The notes: generated from the letters alone by a model not told the origin. A stretch of DNA of 45,668 bases from Candidatus Dadabacteria bacterium (GCA_009837205.1 VXTZ01000025.1:570-46237); one strand, 5' to 3'. Shown: positions 35,662-43,922, counted from the stretch's first letter. Program-made: numbers and translations.

Positions 35662-36606
35662 TTAACTGTTTGCCAGCACCGAGCTCATCAGTGCTTCCCG
35701 GGAAGTGTGTTTTGGACGGAACCCGGTCTCTCGTGTCAGCTTCTCGTTGCTGGCCACCCACGGCCATCTTGCGTACTCGATCCCGCACGCGGGAGAATCT
35801 CTTTGCAGTCGCAGCATCCATGTTACCCACGTGATGACCGCGAGAAGCGGCGCTGGAAGGATAATCGCGCGTCTACCCGCAATGCTTGCAATCTCGCTAT
35901 AGGCAACGGTTCCCTCTCCCGTGATGTTGAACACCCCGGAGGCAGGCTTCAGCAGGCACAGCTCAAAGGCGTCTAGCAGGTCGTCCAGATGGATGAACTG
36001 CATCTGCGGGTCCGCACCGAGAACGCGGACGCTCGCCAGTCTGAAAAAGACCTCAGTAACGAAGTTCTCGCATTGGGGCGCCATTACTGTGCACCCCCGC
36101 AGTATGGTGACGCGGGAGTTGGGATTGTTCATTGCGAATGTTTTCAGCTTGAGTTCCGCTGCGGCCTTGTTCTCAGCGTACTGGAAGCCTCGGACGGGCC
36201 TGACGGGTGATTCTTCGGTATACGGCTCCTCAGTCCCGGAACGGGCGCCGTACACAGTGGTGCTGCTGAGGTAGACAAGGTGTTTTATGCCGGCAGCCCA
36301 GCAGTCATGTATCACCTGGGCCGTACCGCTGACATTCACCCTGTGCGCTGCCTTGCGGTCATGTCCGGGCTGCAAGAGAAAGGCCAAGTGGACAACCGCG
36401 TCAACCCGGTACTTTCGAAGAATGTCCGCAGTCGACTCCCGGATGTCCTTCTGGAATGCCGTGACTTTCGGATAGGATATGTCTAGCGGGAGACAGTCAA
36501 GCGCTATAACTCTGTCCACATGGTCTGATTGTGCTAGTCTCTTCACCAGCCTTGAGCCGATGAACCCGGCCGCGCCCGTCACGGCGACAGTTTTCTTCTT
36601 GCTCAT
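35662..36606 (-). CDS. NAD-dependent epimerase/dehydratase
   Basis: Extended SDR of 314 residues. NAD-binding TGAAGFIGSRLVKRL near residue 10, HLAFLLQPG, LVYLSSTTVYGARSG near 120 with the catalytic Ser/Thr, and YAENKAAAELK near 150 with the Tyr-x3-Lys pair. Probably a nucleotide-sugar epimerase or dehydratase. Substrate not identifiable. It is convergent with mrp (116 bp apart) and divergent from the dnaJ-like gene. The codons look more GC-rich than nearby genes, which could reflect transfer, but this was judged by eye only. Confidence 0.88.
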   Translation of the reverse strand: MSKKKTVAVTGAAGFIGSRLVKRLAQSDHVDRVIALDCLPLDISYPKVTAFQKDIRESTADILRKYRVDAVVHLAFLLQPGHDRKAAHRVNVSGTAQVIHDCWAAGIKHLVYLSSTTVYGARSGTEEPYTEESPVRPVRGFQYAENKAAAELKLKTFAMNNPNSRVTILRGCTVMAPQCENFVTEVFFRLASVRVLGADPQMQFIHLDDLLDAFELCLLKPASGVFNITGEGTVAYSEIASIAGRRAIILPAPLLAVITWVTWMLRLQRDSPACGIEYARWPWVASNEKLTRETGFRPKHTSREALMSSVLANS

Positions 36607-36749
36607 GAAATCCTCGTATTTTCTCGTCTATCTTCCGTTTCGTGGTCTACTGCTCGAATGTAGTCCGGCACGGTAGTCAAAAAAGGTACCTCCCGCGGGC
36701 AGCCAAGTATATAACCCCCTAATCAATTTCTTTTAATCTCAAGTAGTAT

Positions 36750-36755
36750 TATAAT
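36750..36755 (+). promoter_or_regulatory. -10 box of the cbpA-like gene
   Basis: TATAAT lies 30 bases before the dnaJ-like ATG. The -35 region is poor (TTTCTT at 17 bases), so this is a tentative promoter. Confidence 0.4.
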
Positions 36756-36785
36756 GAGCATGAGAAAATCGGAGTTTTTACCTTC

Positions 36786-37733
36786 ATGAGCGCGGAAAAA
36801 GATCTTTACGCGGTGCTCGGCGTACCGCGAAACGCGACGCAGGACCAGATAAAGAAAGCGTACAGAGACCTCGCGAGGAAACACCACCCCGACATGAATC
36901 AGGGGGACAAAAGATCCGAGGAGAAGTTCAAGGAAATTCAGCACGCTTACGAAACCCTCTCCGACCCCGAGAAGAAAAAAACCTACGACATGTTCGGAAC
37001 AAGCAGTTTCGGTGGACAGAGAACAGGCGGAGGAAATTACAGGCAGTATTCACGGGGATTTCCTGACATAGATGAAATCTTTAAAGATATCTTTTCGCAG
37101 GGAGGAGGGGCTTACGGTATGGGTGGAGCGAGGGGAAGTTTCGGAGATGTTTTTGATTTCAGTAACGTGCGACAGCAGCCGAGAAGACCGAAAAACATTC
37201 AGCATACTTTAACCCTTGGTTTTGAAACCGCGGTAAAAGGTGGGGAAAAAGAGCTTCTGGTTAAGTCGCCCGAGGGCGGAACCAAGAAAATAACAGTCAA
37301 GATTCCGGCCGGGGTGAAAACCGGGTCCAAGGTAAGATTGCCGGGCAAGGGAGAGCAAATAAACTCCATGGCCGGAGACCTCATTCTCGAAATAAAGGTC
37401 TTGTCCCATCCGGTTTTTAGAAGAGAAAACGACGATATATATATTGATCTTCCGCTAACAGTCTATGAGGCGGCCCTGGGAACGCTGATCGACGTGCCGA
37501 CCATAGAAAGTCCTGTAAAACTTACTATCCCTCCCGGCGTGGGAAGCGGCACGAAAATGAGGCTCAGAGAAAAGGGAGTGAAAAATCCCAAGACCGGCGA
37601 ACGGGGAGATCAATTCGTAGTTATTCAGATAGCAATGCCGGAGGAATCCAGCGAGGATATGAAGAAACTCATGGACGAGATTAAAGAGAAATATCCCTAC
37701 GACCCTAGAAAAAAACTCCTCCAGTATCTATAA
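36786..37733 (+). CDS. CbpA-type DnaJ co-chaperone (no zinc finger)
   Basis: J-domain protein of 315 residues. The N-terminal J domain contains YRDLARKHHPDMNQ with the HPD tripeptide that stimulates DnaK. A Gly/Phe-rich linker (residues about 75-120) and the DnaJ C-terminal substrate domains follow. The cysteine zinc repeats of true DnaJ are missing, so it is CbpA-like. GGAG lies 12 bases ahead of the ATG. It is followed 47 bp later by a DUF1844 gene. It probably assists DnaK under stress. Confidence 0.92.
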   Translation: MSAEKDLYAVLGVPRNATQDQIKKAYRDLARKHHPDMNQGDKRSEEKFKEIQHAYETLSDPEKKKTYDMFGTSSFGGQRTGGGNYRQYSRGFPDIDEIFKDIFSQGGGAYGMGGARGSFGDVFDFSNVRQQPRRPKNIQHTLTLGFETAVKGGEKELLVKSPEGGTKKITVKIPAGVKTGSKVRLPGKGEQINSMAGDLILEIKVLSHPVFRRENDDIYIDLPLTVYEAALGTLIDVPTIESPVKLTIPPGVGSGTKMRLREKGVKNPKTGERGDQFVVIQIAMPEESSEDMKKLMDEIKEKYPYDPRKKLLQYL

Positions 37734-37780
37734 TTGATCCAACGGCGTTAAGAACTTACCTGTAAGGAGAGTGGTTTATC

Positions 37781-38044
37781 GTGAGCGGTGAAAAAGAAGA
37801 ATTAGAGATGGACTTTTCGGGCTTTATTCTCTCATTAAACGCCTCGGCCCTCATTCATCTGGGTGAAATTCCCGATCCCCACTCAAAAAAAAGAGAAGTT
37901 AACATTCCGGCCGCCAAGCACACCATAACCATACTTGAGATACTTGCGGAAAAAACCGAAGGGAATCTGACTGAAGAGGAAAAGCAGCTTCTTGACGACA
38001 TGATTTACAATATTCGCATGAAATACGTAAAGTCCCTGAGCTGA
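37781..38044 (+). CDS. DUF1844 protein
   Basis: An 87-residue cytoplasmic protein with the DUF1844 pattern: MDFSGFILSLNASALIHLGEIPDP, then NIPAAKHTITILEILAEKT and LTEEEKQLLDDMIYNIRMKYV. No function is established for the family. It starts at GTG 37781 with AGGAGA upstream. It probably shares the transcript of the cbpA-like gene. The stop is nine bases from the convergent pfkB stop. Confidence 0.88.
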   Translation: MSGEKEELEMDFSGFILSLNASALIHLGEIPDPHSKKREVNIPAAKHTITILEILAEKTEGNLTEEEKQLLDDMIYNIRMKYVKSLS

Positions 38045-38053
38045 TTCCCCCTT

Positions 38054-38959
38054 CTACATGGTTGAGAGCCTAAGAAACTCTGCGTATCTTTGCTCTATCT
38101 CCTCTTTCCGTAGCGAGCCCAGACGTCTTACGCTGAAATCCTCAACCGTAAAGGAAGCCAGCACACTCCCGTAGGCAACCCCTTTTTTGAAACCGGCAAA
38201 GTCAAGGTCCTTACCTCGAGATGCTACGTAGCCCATGAATCCCCCGGCAAAAGTATCTCCCGCTCCCGTCGGGTCAAGCACTTGCTCAAGCATGTAACTG
38301 GGGGCGAAAAACAGGTCCTCTCGAGAAAAAAGCAAGGCCCCGTACTCTCCTCTTTTCACAATCAGAAATTCCGGTCCCATGTCCATTATCTTTCTCGCCG
38401 CTCTGACCATTAATGGTTCTTCGGATAGCTGTCTTGCTTCAGAATCGTTTATTATGAGAATGTTGACTCTGCCGAGGAGTGTCTTCAGTTCCTGCAGTTT
38501 GTTGTCTATCCAGAAGTTCATGGTGTCGCAGGCCACAATTCGGGGTGAGCTTACCTGCTCAAGGACCTTCAACTGGATCTCAGGATCCGTGTTGGCCAAG
38601 AAAAGATAGTCGGCATTTCTGGATTTCTCGGGAACCACGGGGTCAAGTGATCCCAGAACACCAAGGGTGACGGAGACAGTTTCCGGATCTTTCATATCAT
38701 AGTCGTATCTTCCTTCCCATCTGAAGGTTTCTCCGTCACTGCTGACCGTTACTCCCTCCGTATCAATGCCCCTTGAGCGAAGCAGCTCGGAATGAGCCTG
38801 GGGAAAATCCTCTCCAACGGAGGAAACCATATGAACATCCGTAAAATTACGGGCCGCCAGAGAGAAATAACAGGCAGACCCGCCGAGAACGTTTTCTTCT
38901 CTTCCAAAAGGTGTTTCTATGGTGTCAATTCCTACTGACCCTACAACGACGATGCTCAT
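38054..38959 (-). CDS. PfkB-family sugar/nucleoside kinase
   Basis: Ribokinase-like kinase of 301 residues. It has GGSACYFSLAARN near residue 26, the second signature DPTGAGDTFAGGFMGY near 235 with the catalytic Asp, and NDSEARQLS. The AGAGGT ribosome binding site lies four bases before the ATG. Before the TnpB element inserted, this gene began only eight bases after the mtnP stop, so it probably acts in the same pathway, for example phosphorylating a ribose or nucleoside product of methylthioadenosine salvage. The exact substrate is unknown. Its transcription now may come through tnpB. Confidence 0.9.
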   Translation of the reverse strand: MSIVVVGSVGIDTIETPFGREENVLGGSACYFSLAARNFTDVHMVSSVGEDFPQAHSELLRSRGIDTEGVTVSSDGETFRWEGRYDYDMKDPETVSVTLGVLGSLDPVVPEKSRNADYLFLANTDPEIQLKVLEQVSSPRIVACDTMNFWIDNKLQELKTLLGRVNILIINDSEARQLSEEPLMVRAARKIMDMGPEFLIVKRGEYGALLFSREDLFFAPSYMLEQVLDPTGAGDTFAGGFMGYVASRGKDLDFAGFKKGVAYGSVLASFTVEDFSVRRLGSLRKEEIEQRYAEFLRLSTM

Positions 38960-38993
38960 TGAGACCTCTACATGTATTTTTTCACGATAAGTT

Positions 38994-39000
38994 CAAATCT
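38994..39000. repeat. direct repeat, left flank of the TnpB element
   Basis: CAAATCT here is repeated in the same orientation at 40281-40287. Together they look like a 7-bp target-site duplication around the element. Confidence 0.6.
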
Positions 39001-39150
39001 GTGGGAATTATATACTTGACTAACCATCTGGCTGTCTCGCATCAATTTCACGGGTCGTCGGAGTCTGTTTACTACCAGAACACTCCTCGCCGTGCAGTTG
39101 CGCCATTCCCAGACGCCTTATGTTAATCGTAGCGTTCGTGTCCGCATTGG
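39001..39150 (-). ncRNA. possible omega (guide) RNA at the tnpB 3' end
   Basis: TnpB systems usually make an omega RNA from the 3' end of tnpB plus the right end of the element, with the guide read from the flanking host DNA. If that holds here, the scaffold runs leftward through about 39150-39001, and the guide begins AGATTTGAACTTATCGTG, i.e. the displaced mtnP end. The boundary is approximate and no structure was computed. Confidence 0.3.
39005..39023. repeat. terminal inverted repeat, tnpB 3' side
   Basis: GAATTATATACTTGACTAA, matching the reverse complement of 40262-40280 at 18 of 19 positions. The tnpB stop codon (39020-39022) lies inside it. Confidence 0.75.
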
Positions 39151-40249
39151 ACATAAACCCGCAACTCACACACAGGAACCGCTGTTGAGTTTTGCGGTTC
39201 TCTCTATCCACGTGCCCACAATGCGAACACGTCTGACTTGTATATGCGGGATTTACTTCTATCAGTCTCCCGCATTTGTACTCCAAGTTTCTTCTTACCT
39301 CTCCCAAGGCGGTATCCAGCATTGCCCTGTTAAGCCCCGCCTTCTGCCTTACGTTCTTCCCCGGGTTCTCTATCGTGCCTTTTGCCGAGGCTGTCATGTT
39401 ATTTACCTTCAGGTTTTCCACGACTACCGTCCCGGATTTTCCGGCAATCTTCTGGGTAGTGTGATGAACCCAGTTCTTGCGGACGTTGGCGATATTTCTG
39501 CTTACCTTCGCAAGTTTCTTCTTCGTGTCCCTACGCCTGCCAGAACCCTTGAGCTGTCTCGCCATTCTTCGCTGATACCGCTTCCGCCTTGCTTCCTTCT
39601 TCTTCAGGTCGGGTAGGAAGTAGAAATCCCCGTCAGAAGTGGCGATTTGCCGGACATTCATGTCAACGCCCAGAACCTCGCCATCATCAGGTCTCCGCTC
39701 CACCTCTACCTCATAGGAAACAAACGCTCTCCACCTGTGTCCGTCATGGCGAAGTCTAATCTGCTTCGGTATGCCCTCATAAGGAAAACCTCCCTCTCGG
39801 GTCAGAGTTACCCAGCCAACTCCCTGAATACGCAGCAGACTGTACTTCCTGCTGCGTTTCTCTATCCTGAACTGCCCCGTGCTGGGGAGCGTGAAGCCTG
39901 GAGCATGACGATTTTTGCTGTGAGGCTTGGGAAAGCCTTTCCTGCCCGCCATTGCTTCTCCAAGTGCGTCAGCGAAATACTTGAGCGTATGTTTTACAGG
40001 GTTGGCGGGAAGTTCCCCCAGCCACTCCGTCTCATGCCTTAGCTTGGTGAACTCCACCCCGAGACTGAAATAACTGGTCTGCGGTCTCTCACCCTTGCCG
40101 TTCTTAAACGCCTGATAGTCGGCAAGGTTCCTCTCCCTGAAATGATTCCACACGTACCGGCAAGCCCCGGCTATCTGGAACATCTTTCTCGCCTTCGCCC
40201 TCGTGGTTGGAAGAACAACAAACTCTACTGTGCGTATCTCCTTAGTCAT
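39020..40249 (-). CDS. tnpB: RNA-guided endonuclease TnpB
   Basis: IS605 OrfB/TnpB nuclease of 409 residues, ancestral relative of Cas12. The RuvC catalytic residues are all present: Asp in LGVDMNVRQIATSDG near residue 195, Glu in VVVENLKVNNM near 275, Asp in NADTNATINIRRLG near 372. The zinc ribbon CSHCG...CVSCG is intact. Length is typical, so the nuclease should be active. There is no ribosome binding site: the ATG overlaps the TGA of the interrupted mtnP (ATGA), so it is probably translated by coupling to the host gene. No tnpA is nearby. Confidence 0.95.
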   Translation of the reverse strand: MTKEIRTVEFVVLPTTRAKARKMFQIAGACRYVWNHFRERNLADYQAFKNGKGERPQTSYFSLGVEFTKLRHETEWLGELPANPVKHTLKYFADALGEAMAGRKGFPKPHSKNRHAPGFTLPSTGQFRIEKRSRKYSLLRIQGVGWVTLTREGGFPYEGIPKQIRLRHDGHRWRAFVSYEVEVERRPDDGEVLGVDMNVRQIATSDGDFYFLPDLKKKEARRKRYQRRMARQLKGSGRRRDTKKKLAKVSRNIANVRKNWVHHTTQKIAGKSGTVVVENLKVNNMTASAKGTIENPGKNVRQKAGLNRAMLDTALGEVRRNLEYKCGRLIEVNPAYTSQTCSHCGHVDRENRKTQQRFLCVSCGFMSNADTNATINIRRLGMAQLHGEECSGSKQTPTTREIDARQPDG

Positions 40250-41109
40250 TTTTGTCGCAGATTAGTCAAATATATAATTCCAAATCTATTCTTTGTCTCT
40301 TCAGTTATGCAGTCCGGGGACGTTATTATAGAGTGACCCAGGGCGCCCCCGCAAGGACACTCCCTTTCATCGGGGATAGTGCCAGCTACGGCGGCCACTA
40401 TTTTTTTTGCGGCTTCAACGTTTTTATTCATGATTTCGATTATGTCCGAGACCGTAACGTCGTCATGATCTTCGTTCCAACAGTCATAATCAGTGCAGAG
40501 GGCTATCACGGAATAGCAGATCCCGGCTTCCCTGGCAAGTTTCGCTTCCGGCATCGCGGTCATTCCTATTATGTCCGCTCCCCATTCTCTGTACAGATGG
40601 CTCTCCGCCTTGGTGGAGAACTGAGGGCCTTCAATACAAACATAGGTTCCTCCCGAGTGGACCGTCTCACCGCAGCCAAGCGATGCTTCCCGCAGACAAT
40701 CCGACAGCACGGAACACACAGGGTCGGCCATTGAAACGTGGGCTACTATGCCACCTTCAAAAAAGGTGGAAGGCCTGCGTTTAGTGTTATCGATGAACTG
40801 ATCGGGTATCACTATGTGTCCCGGCTCTATTTCCTCTTTTAAGCTCCCCACGGCGCTTACAGATATAATCCGCTCGACTCCCATGGCCTTCATCGCGTAT
40901 ATGTTCGCCCGGAAATTTATCTCAGACGGGGATATTGTGTGTCCTGTCCCGTGTCTTGGAAGGAAAACCATCTGCACGCTACCGAGGGTTCCCGTAAGCA
41001 AGCTTGAGGAGGGGTCGCCCCATGGAGTCTCCATGGAAACGGTTTTAACGTCCGAAAGCCCTTCCATTTCGTAAAGACCGCTTCCGCCCATTATTCCTAT
41101 AGTTTTCAA
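40246..41109 (-). CDS. mtnP: S-methyl-5'-thioadenosine phosphorylase with replaced C-terminus
   Basis: Cleaves methylthioadenosine to adenine and methylthioribose-1-phosphate. The 287-residue protein has GIMGGSGLYEMEGL, FLPRHGTGHTISPSEINFRANI, the phosphate/base region SVSAVGSLKEEI and the adenine pocket GMTAMPEAKLARE. The last 11 residues (GIIYLTNLRQK after TKNRF) are encoded by the end of the TnpB element. Without the element the frame would read TKNRFELIVKKYM and stop. The enzyme core is intact, so activity is likely kept. The start is coupled to rsmG by a 4-bp overlap. Confidence 0.94.
   Translation of the reverse strand: MKTIGIMGGSGLYEMEGLSDVKTVSMETPWGDPSSSLLTGTLGSVQMVFLPRHGTGHTISPSEINFRANIYAMKAMGVERIISVSAVGSLKEEIEPGHIVIPDQFIDNTKRRPSTFFEGGIVAHVSMADPVCSVLSDCLREASLGCGETVHSGGTYVCIEGPQFSTKAESHLYREWGADIIGMTAMPEAKLAREAGICYSVIALCTDYDCWNEDHDDVTVSDIIEIMNKNVEAAKKIVAAVAGTIPDERECPCGGALGHSIITSPDCITEETKNRFGIIYLTNLRQK
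40262..40280. repeat. terminal inverted repeat, tnpB 5' side
   Basis: Reverse complement reads GAATTATATATTTGACTAA, pairing with 39005-39023. It lies inside the present end of mtnP and encodes residues of the new tail. Confidence 0.75.
40281..40287. repeat. direct repeat, right flank of the TnpB element
   Basis: CAAATCT, second copy of the repeat at 38994-39000; it belongs to the original mtnP coding sequence. Confidence 0.6.
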
Positions 41110-41768
41110 ACTTCCGTCTCCATCTGCCGGGATGTCGGCTTCGCGACGATAATCACCCTTTTCTCACCTGAAAAAGGCAGTTCAAGCTCTTTTGTCAAAA
41201 GAAGTTCCATATATTCCGGATACCGGTTCGCGTAATCTTCCCATTCCTTCTTTCCCCGGGGTCCTTTCATTATAACCATCTCCCCTTCTATATCTAGATA
41301 AGAAGTACCGAGAGCCACGACAGTGCCGACGCTCCCAAGAGCCCGGAACGTCACCCGGTCAAAACCCCCTCTCATCCCTCTATCTACTTCCTCGGCTCTC
41401 CCATGGTGAATATCAATACCGTTGAGTCCGAGAGATCTTTTCACGTCCTTTAAAAAGGCAACCTTCTTTCCAACCGACTCAAGAAGCGTAACGTTAAGGG
41501 ACGGGTCGTGGATAGAAAGCGGAATTCCGGGAAAACCGGCCCCCGTTCCTATGTCAATCACCCTTGAGCCGGGGGGCATGAATTCAGCCACTGTAAGGGA
41601 ATCAATCAGGTGCTTGATTATGATTTCTCGGTCAGTGAGAACCGAACTCAGGTTTATGCGCCTGCCCCACTTGCGTAGCAGGTCAACATAAGAGAGGAAA
41701 AGATCGGTCCTGATGTTTTCAATACCTATTTGGTCTGCGCCTTCTATAAGAAGTCGTTCGTTAGTCAT
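41106..41768 (-). CDS. rsmG: 16S rRNA (guanine527-N7)-methyltransferase
   Basis: RsmG/GidB, which methylates G527 of 16S rRNA. The 220-residue protein has LRKWGRRINLSSVLTDREIIIKHLIDSL, the SAM motif VIDIGTGAGFPGIPLSI near residue 70, and FRALGSVGTVVALGTSYL. It is the second gene of a tight run trmI-rsmG-mtnP: it overlaps both neighbours by 4 bp (ATGA). Confidence 0.95.
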   Translation of the reverse strand: MTNERLLIEGADQIGIENIRTDLFLSYVDLLRKWGRRINLSSVLTDREIIIKHLIDSLTVAEFMPPGSRVIDIGTGAGFPGIPLSIHDPSLNVTLLESVGKKVAFLKDVKRSLGLNGIDIHHGRAEEVDRGMRGGFDRVTFRALGSVGTVVALGTSYLDIEGEMVIMKGPRGKKEWEDYANRYPEYMELLLTKELELPFSGEKRVIIVAKPTSRQMETEV

Positions 41769-42556
41769 TTTGATTCGCGAGCGTCAACATCGCTTATTCC
41801 CTTGAAGGCGAAGGTAAGGAATCCTGTGTGTGCCACGGTTCTGTTATCTGGGCGGGTCTTCCCCTTTTTCACCTGATAGTTCCTCATTATAAGCTCTACC
41901 GTTTCGATTCTCACAAAACCCGTTTCCTCAAGCGATTCCGCAGTTCTTTCCACCTGGTTGTATGTTGGGGAAATGCTCGCGATTCTCCCTCCGGAGGCAA
42001 GAGCCTCGTAAGCCGCCGGAATTCCATACCATGGAGAAGGGAGATCAAGTATCGCGACATCGACATCTTTTTCCTTAAAACCTTCCCTGGCATCGCCACA
42101 GTTAAATTCCACGTATTCAGAAAGCCCCGCCCGTCGTACGTTATCTTTGGCATTATTCATGAACTGTTCTCTTTTCTCGTACGTATAGACTTTTCCGGAA
42201 GGGGCCACCGAATTCGCAAGCGCGATGGTAAGAGCTCCTGAGCCGGTTGCGGCTTCAACAACCCTGGCTCCCGCTCTCACGTCTGTTTTAAAGAGAATCA
42301 AGGCCGCATCCTTGGGATAAACGATCTGCGTAGCCCTTCTCACCTTCATAATCTTCTGTTCCACAGTAGGGTTAAGAAGTACAAAATCGTTTCCAAGGCT
42401 TGAGACTATCGTTTCTCCCCATTCTTTTCCCAGCGCGGTGGAGAGGTCGAGTATCCCCATGTGAGAACTGAACGACTTGCCCTCTTCTACCACCACCATG
42501 AAGCTCTTGTTGTCGGGTGAAACGAGGAGAATGGTATCGCCGGATTTTATTTTCAT
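41765..42556 (-). CDS. trmI: tRNA (adenine58-N1)-methyltransferase TrmI
   Basis: Methylates A58 in the tRNA T loop. The 263-residue protein has the N-terminal beta domain and the SAM-binding stretch ARVVEAATGSGALTIALANSV near residue 98. DVAILDLPSPW near 167 and the late motif VKKGKTRPDNRTVAHTGFLTFA are TrmI signatures. It overlaps the MFS gene upstream and rsmG downstream by 4 bp each, forming one translation unit. Confidence 0.94.
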   Translation of the reverse strand: MKIKSGDTILLVSPDNKSFMVVVEEGKSFSSHMGILDLSTALGKEWGETIVSSLGNDFVLLNPTVEQKIMKVRRATQIVYPKDAALILFKTDVRAGARVVEAATGSGALTIALANSVAPSGKVYTYEKREQFMNNAKDNVRRAGLSEYVEFNCGDAREGFKEKDVDVAILDLPSPWYGIPAAYEALASGGRIASISPTYNQVERTAESLEETGFVRIETVELIMRNYQVKKGKTRPDNRTVAHTGFLTFAFKGISDVDARESK

Positions 42557-43719
42557 GAAAGACGTTTCACCCTCCCTGCACTTATAAAATATTTATAGGT
42601 AAAGATAATGCACCCCGCAAACATGAACATTCCCGTTATCGAATACATGTTCGAAAAACCGTAATCTCGCGCTATGAGTCCGAGAGCGAAGGCAAAAAAG
42701 TTTATCCCAATGCTAAAAGACATGTTAAACGCTCCCATCGCAGTTCCCCTTTCATCATCAAGAGCTCTGTCGATAATCATCGCGCTTATGGTGGGATAGA
42801 GAATTCCGTAACCCAGGCTGAAGACGAAAGAAACCAGAACAGCGCTCAAAGTAGAGTTTATGGAAAAAATCATCAGCAAGGACGACACCATGATAAGCAT
42901 TGAAGGCAGGGCTATTTTCCTTCTCTCAACAATATCTGGAAGCTTTCCTCCCAGGATCCTGATTAATATGACGGTTACCGAATATGTAAGAAAAAAGCTC
43001 CACGCATGAATTCCGTTTTCCTCAAGAAAAACGGAGAAAAAATTAAGCATGCTTCCAAGCCCCACGGCAATTATAAGATTGACCAGCAGAAGCACACGGA
43101 ACCTCTCGGAGAAAACAACGTCGAAAAATCCGCTGAAAATGGATTTCTCGGATACCCTGAAGTTCCCCTCCCGCGAAAGAAAACACAGAATAAAGGCAAG
43201 CAGGCTAAACAAGGAGGTATAGAGAAAGAAGGTCGAGTAGCTGAATCTTTCGATCACAATTTCTCCGATAGTAGGTCCGACCGAGTAAGAAGCTATTGTG
43301 AAGGCTCCAAAAATGCCGAGTCCGTAAGCTCTTATTTCACTGGGAACATAATCGGAGACCGCAGTAGCGGCTGAGGTGAAGAAAAAAGCGAAAGCAATTC
43401 CCTGCATGAGTCTCAGGAGAAATATCTTTACGTCAATATCCGATATAAAAATATAGAGAAAGGAAACCAAAAACATCAGAAAAGAGCCTGCAAGCATGAA
43501 CCTTCTTCGCCCGTAGTGGTCTATCAGATAAGCTGCGAAGGGGATAGCTCCTATTGAAGTTATGCCAAAGGTGCCCATGACATAGCCTATGAGGGCCTCG
43601 TCACCCCCGATATCTTTTATGAAAAGCGGAAGCAGGAAAAAAGAGGAAAAATTGCAGAAAAAGAAAAAATTTCCCAAAGTGACGAGGGAAAAATCTCTGT
43701 ACTTTTGTGCAAAAGACAT
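42553..43719 (-). CDS. major facilitator superfamily transporter
   Basis: Inner-membrane transporter of 388 residues with twelve hydrophobic helices. The MFS loop motif between helices 2 and 3 is AYLIDHYGRRRFMLAG near residue 60. LPDIVERRKIALPS near residue 267 is the equivalent loop of the second half. The predicted cargo is not evident; the layout recalls drug or sugar exporters. It is the first gene of a run MFS-trmI-rsmG-mtnP joined by 4-bp overlaps. Confidence 0.9.
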   Translation of the reverse strand: MSFAQKYRDFSLVTLGNFFFFCNFSSFFLLPLFIKDIGGDEALIGYVMGTFGITSIGAIPFAAYLIDHYGRRRFMLAGSFLMFLVSFLYIFISDIDVKIFLLRLMQGIAFAFFFTSAATAVSDYVPSEIRAYGLGIFGAFTIASYSVGPTIGEIVIERFSYSTFFLYTSLFSLLAFILCFLSREGNFRVSEKSIFSGFFDVVFSERFRVLLLVNLIIAVGLGSMLNFFSVFLEENGIHAWSFFLTYSVTVILIRILGGKLPDIVERRKIALPSMLIMVSSLLMIFSINSTLSAVLVSFVFSLGYGILYPTISAMIIDRALDDERGTAMGAFNMSFSIGINFFAFALGLIARDYGFSNMYSITGMFMFAGCIIFTYKYFISAGRVKRLS

Positions 43720-43800
43720 CCTAAATGGTGACCCGAAAAAAGAAAGTGAGAAAGGGAGTTTACATGATTTTATACTTTCTATCAGGACAACTGTAATTTT

Positions 43801-43828
43801 TTGACATGAAAAGGGTCCGTGATATAAT
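43801..43828 (+). promoter_or_regulatory. consensus promoter of the tRNA-Lys/tRNA-Glu unit
   Basis: Perfect TTGACA (43801-43806) and TATAAT (43823-43828) with a 16-base spacer, 12 bases before tRNA-Lys. Strongest promoter match in the window. Confidence 0.85.
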
Positions 43829-43840
43829 ACGGCATCTTCT

Positions 43841-43913
43841 GAGCCGTTAGCTCAGCTGGTAGAGCAACTGCCTTTTAAGCAGTGGGTCACAGGTTCGAAT
43901 CCTGTACGGCTCA
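43841..43913 (+). tRNA. tRNA-Lys (TTT)
   Basis: Cloverleaf with acceptor GAGCCGT/ACGGCTC, D arm GCTCAGCTGGTAGAGC, anticodon loop CTTTTAA (TTT) and T arm ACAGGTTCGAATCCTGT. A73 discriminator. CCA is not encoded, unlike the two other tRNAs in the window. Confidence 0.97.
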
Positions 43914-43922
43914 ATTCTTGCC

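Larger units (their letters stand above)
39001..40280 (-). mobile_element. 1.28-kb TnpB-only element with terminal inverted repeats
   Basis: A compact unit that carries only tnpB (39020-40249). It is bounded by a 7-bp direct repeat CAAATCT and by inverted repeats near its ends (39005-39023 with 40262-40280, 18 of 19 matching). It has no tnpA. Removing the unit with one repeat copy joins mtnP to a natural C-terminus and stop 11 bases from the pfkB start codon. The inverted repeats are atypical for IS200/IS605, so the transposase that moved it may be of another type, acting in trans. The intact frame suggests recent or ongoing activity. Confidence 0.75.

Noticed and set aside
39020-40249. tnpB as a decayed pseudogene
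   Set aside because: All RuvC acidic residues and both zinc Cys pairs are present in an unbroken frame of normal length.
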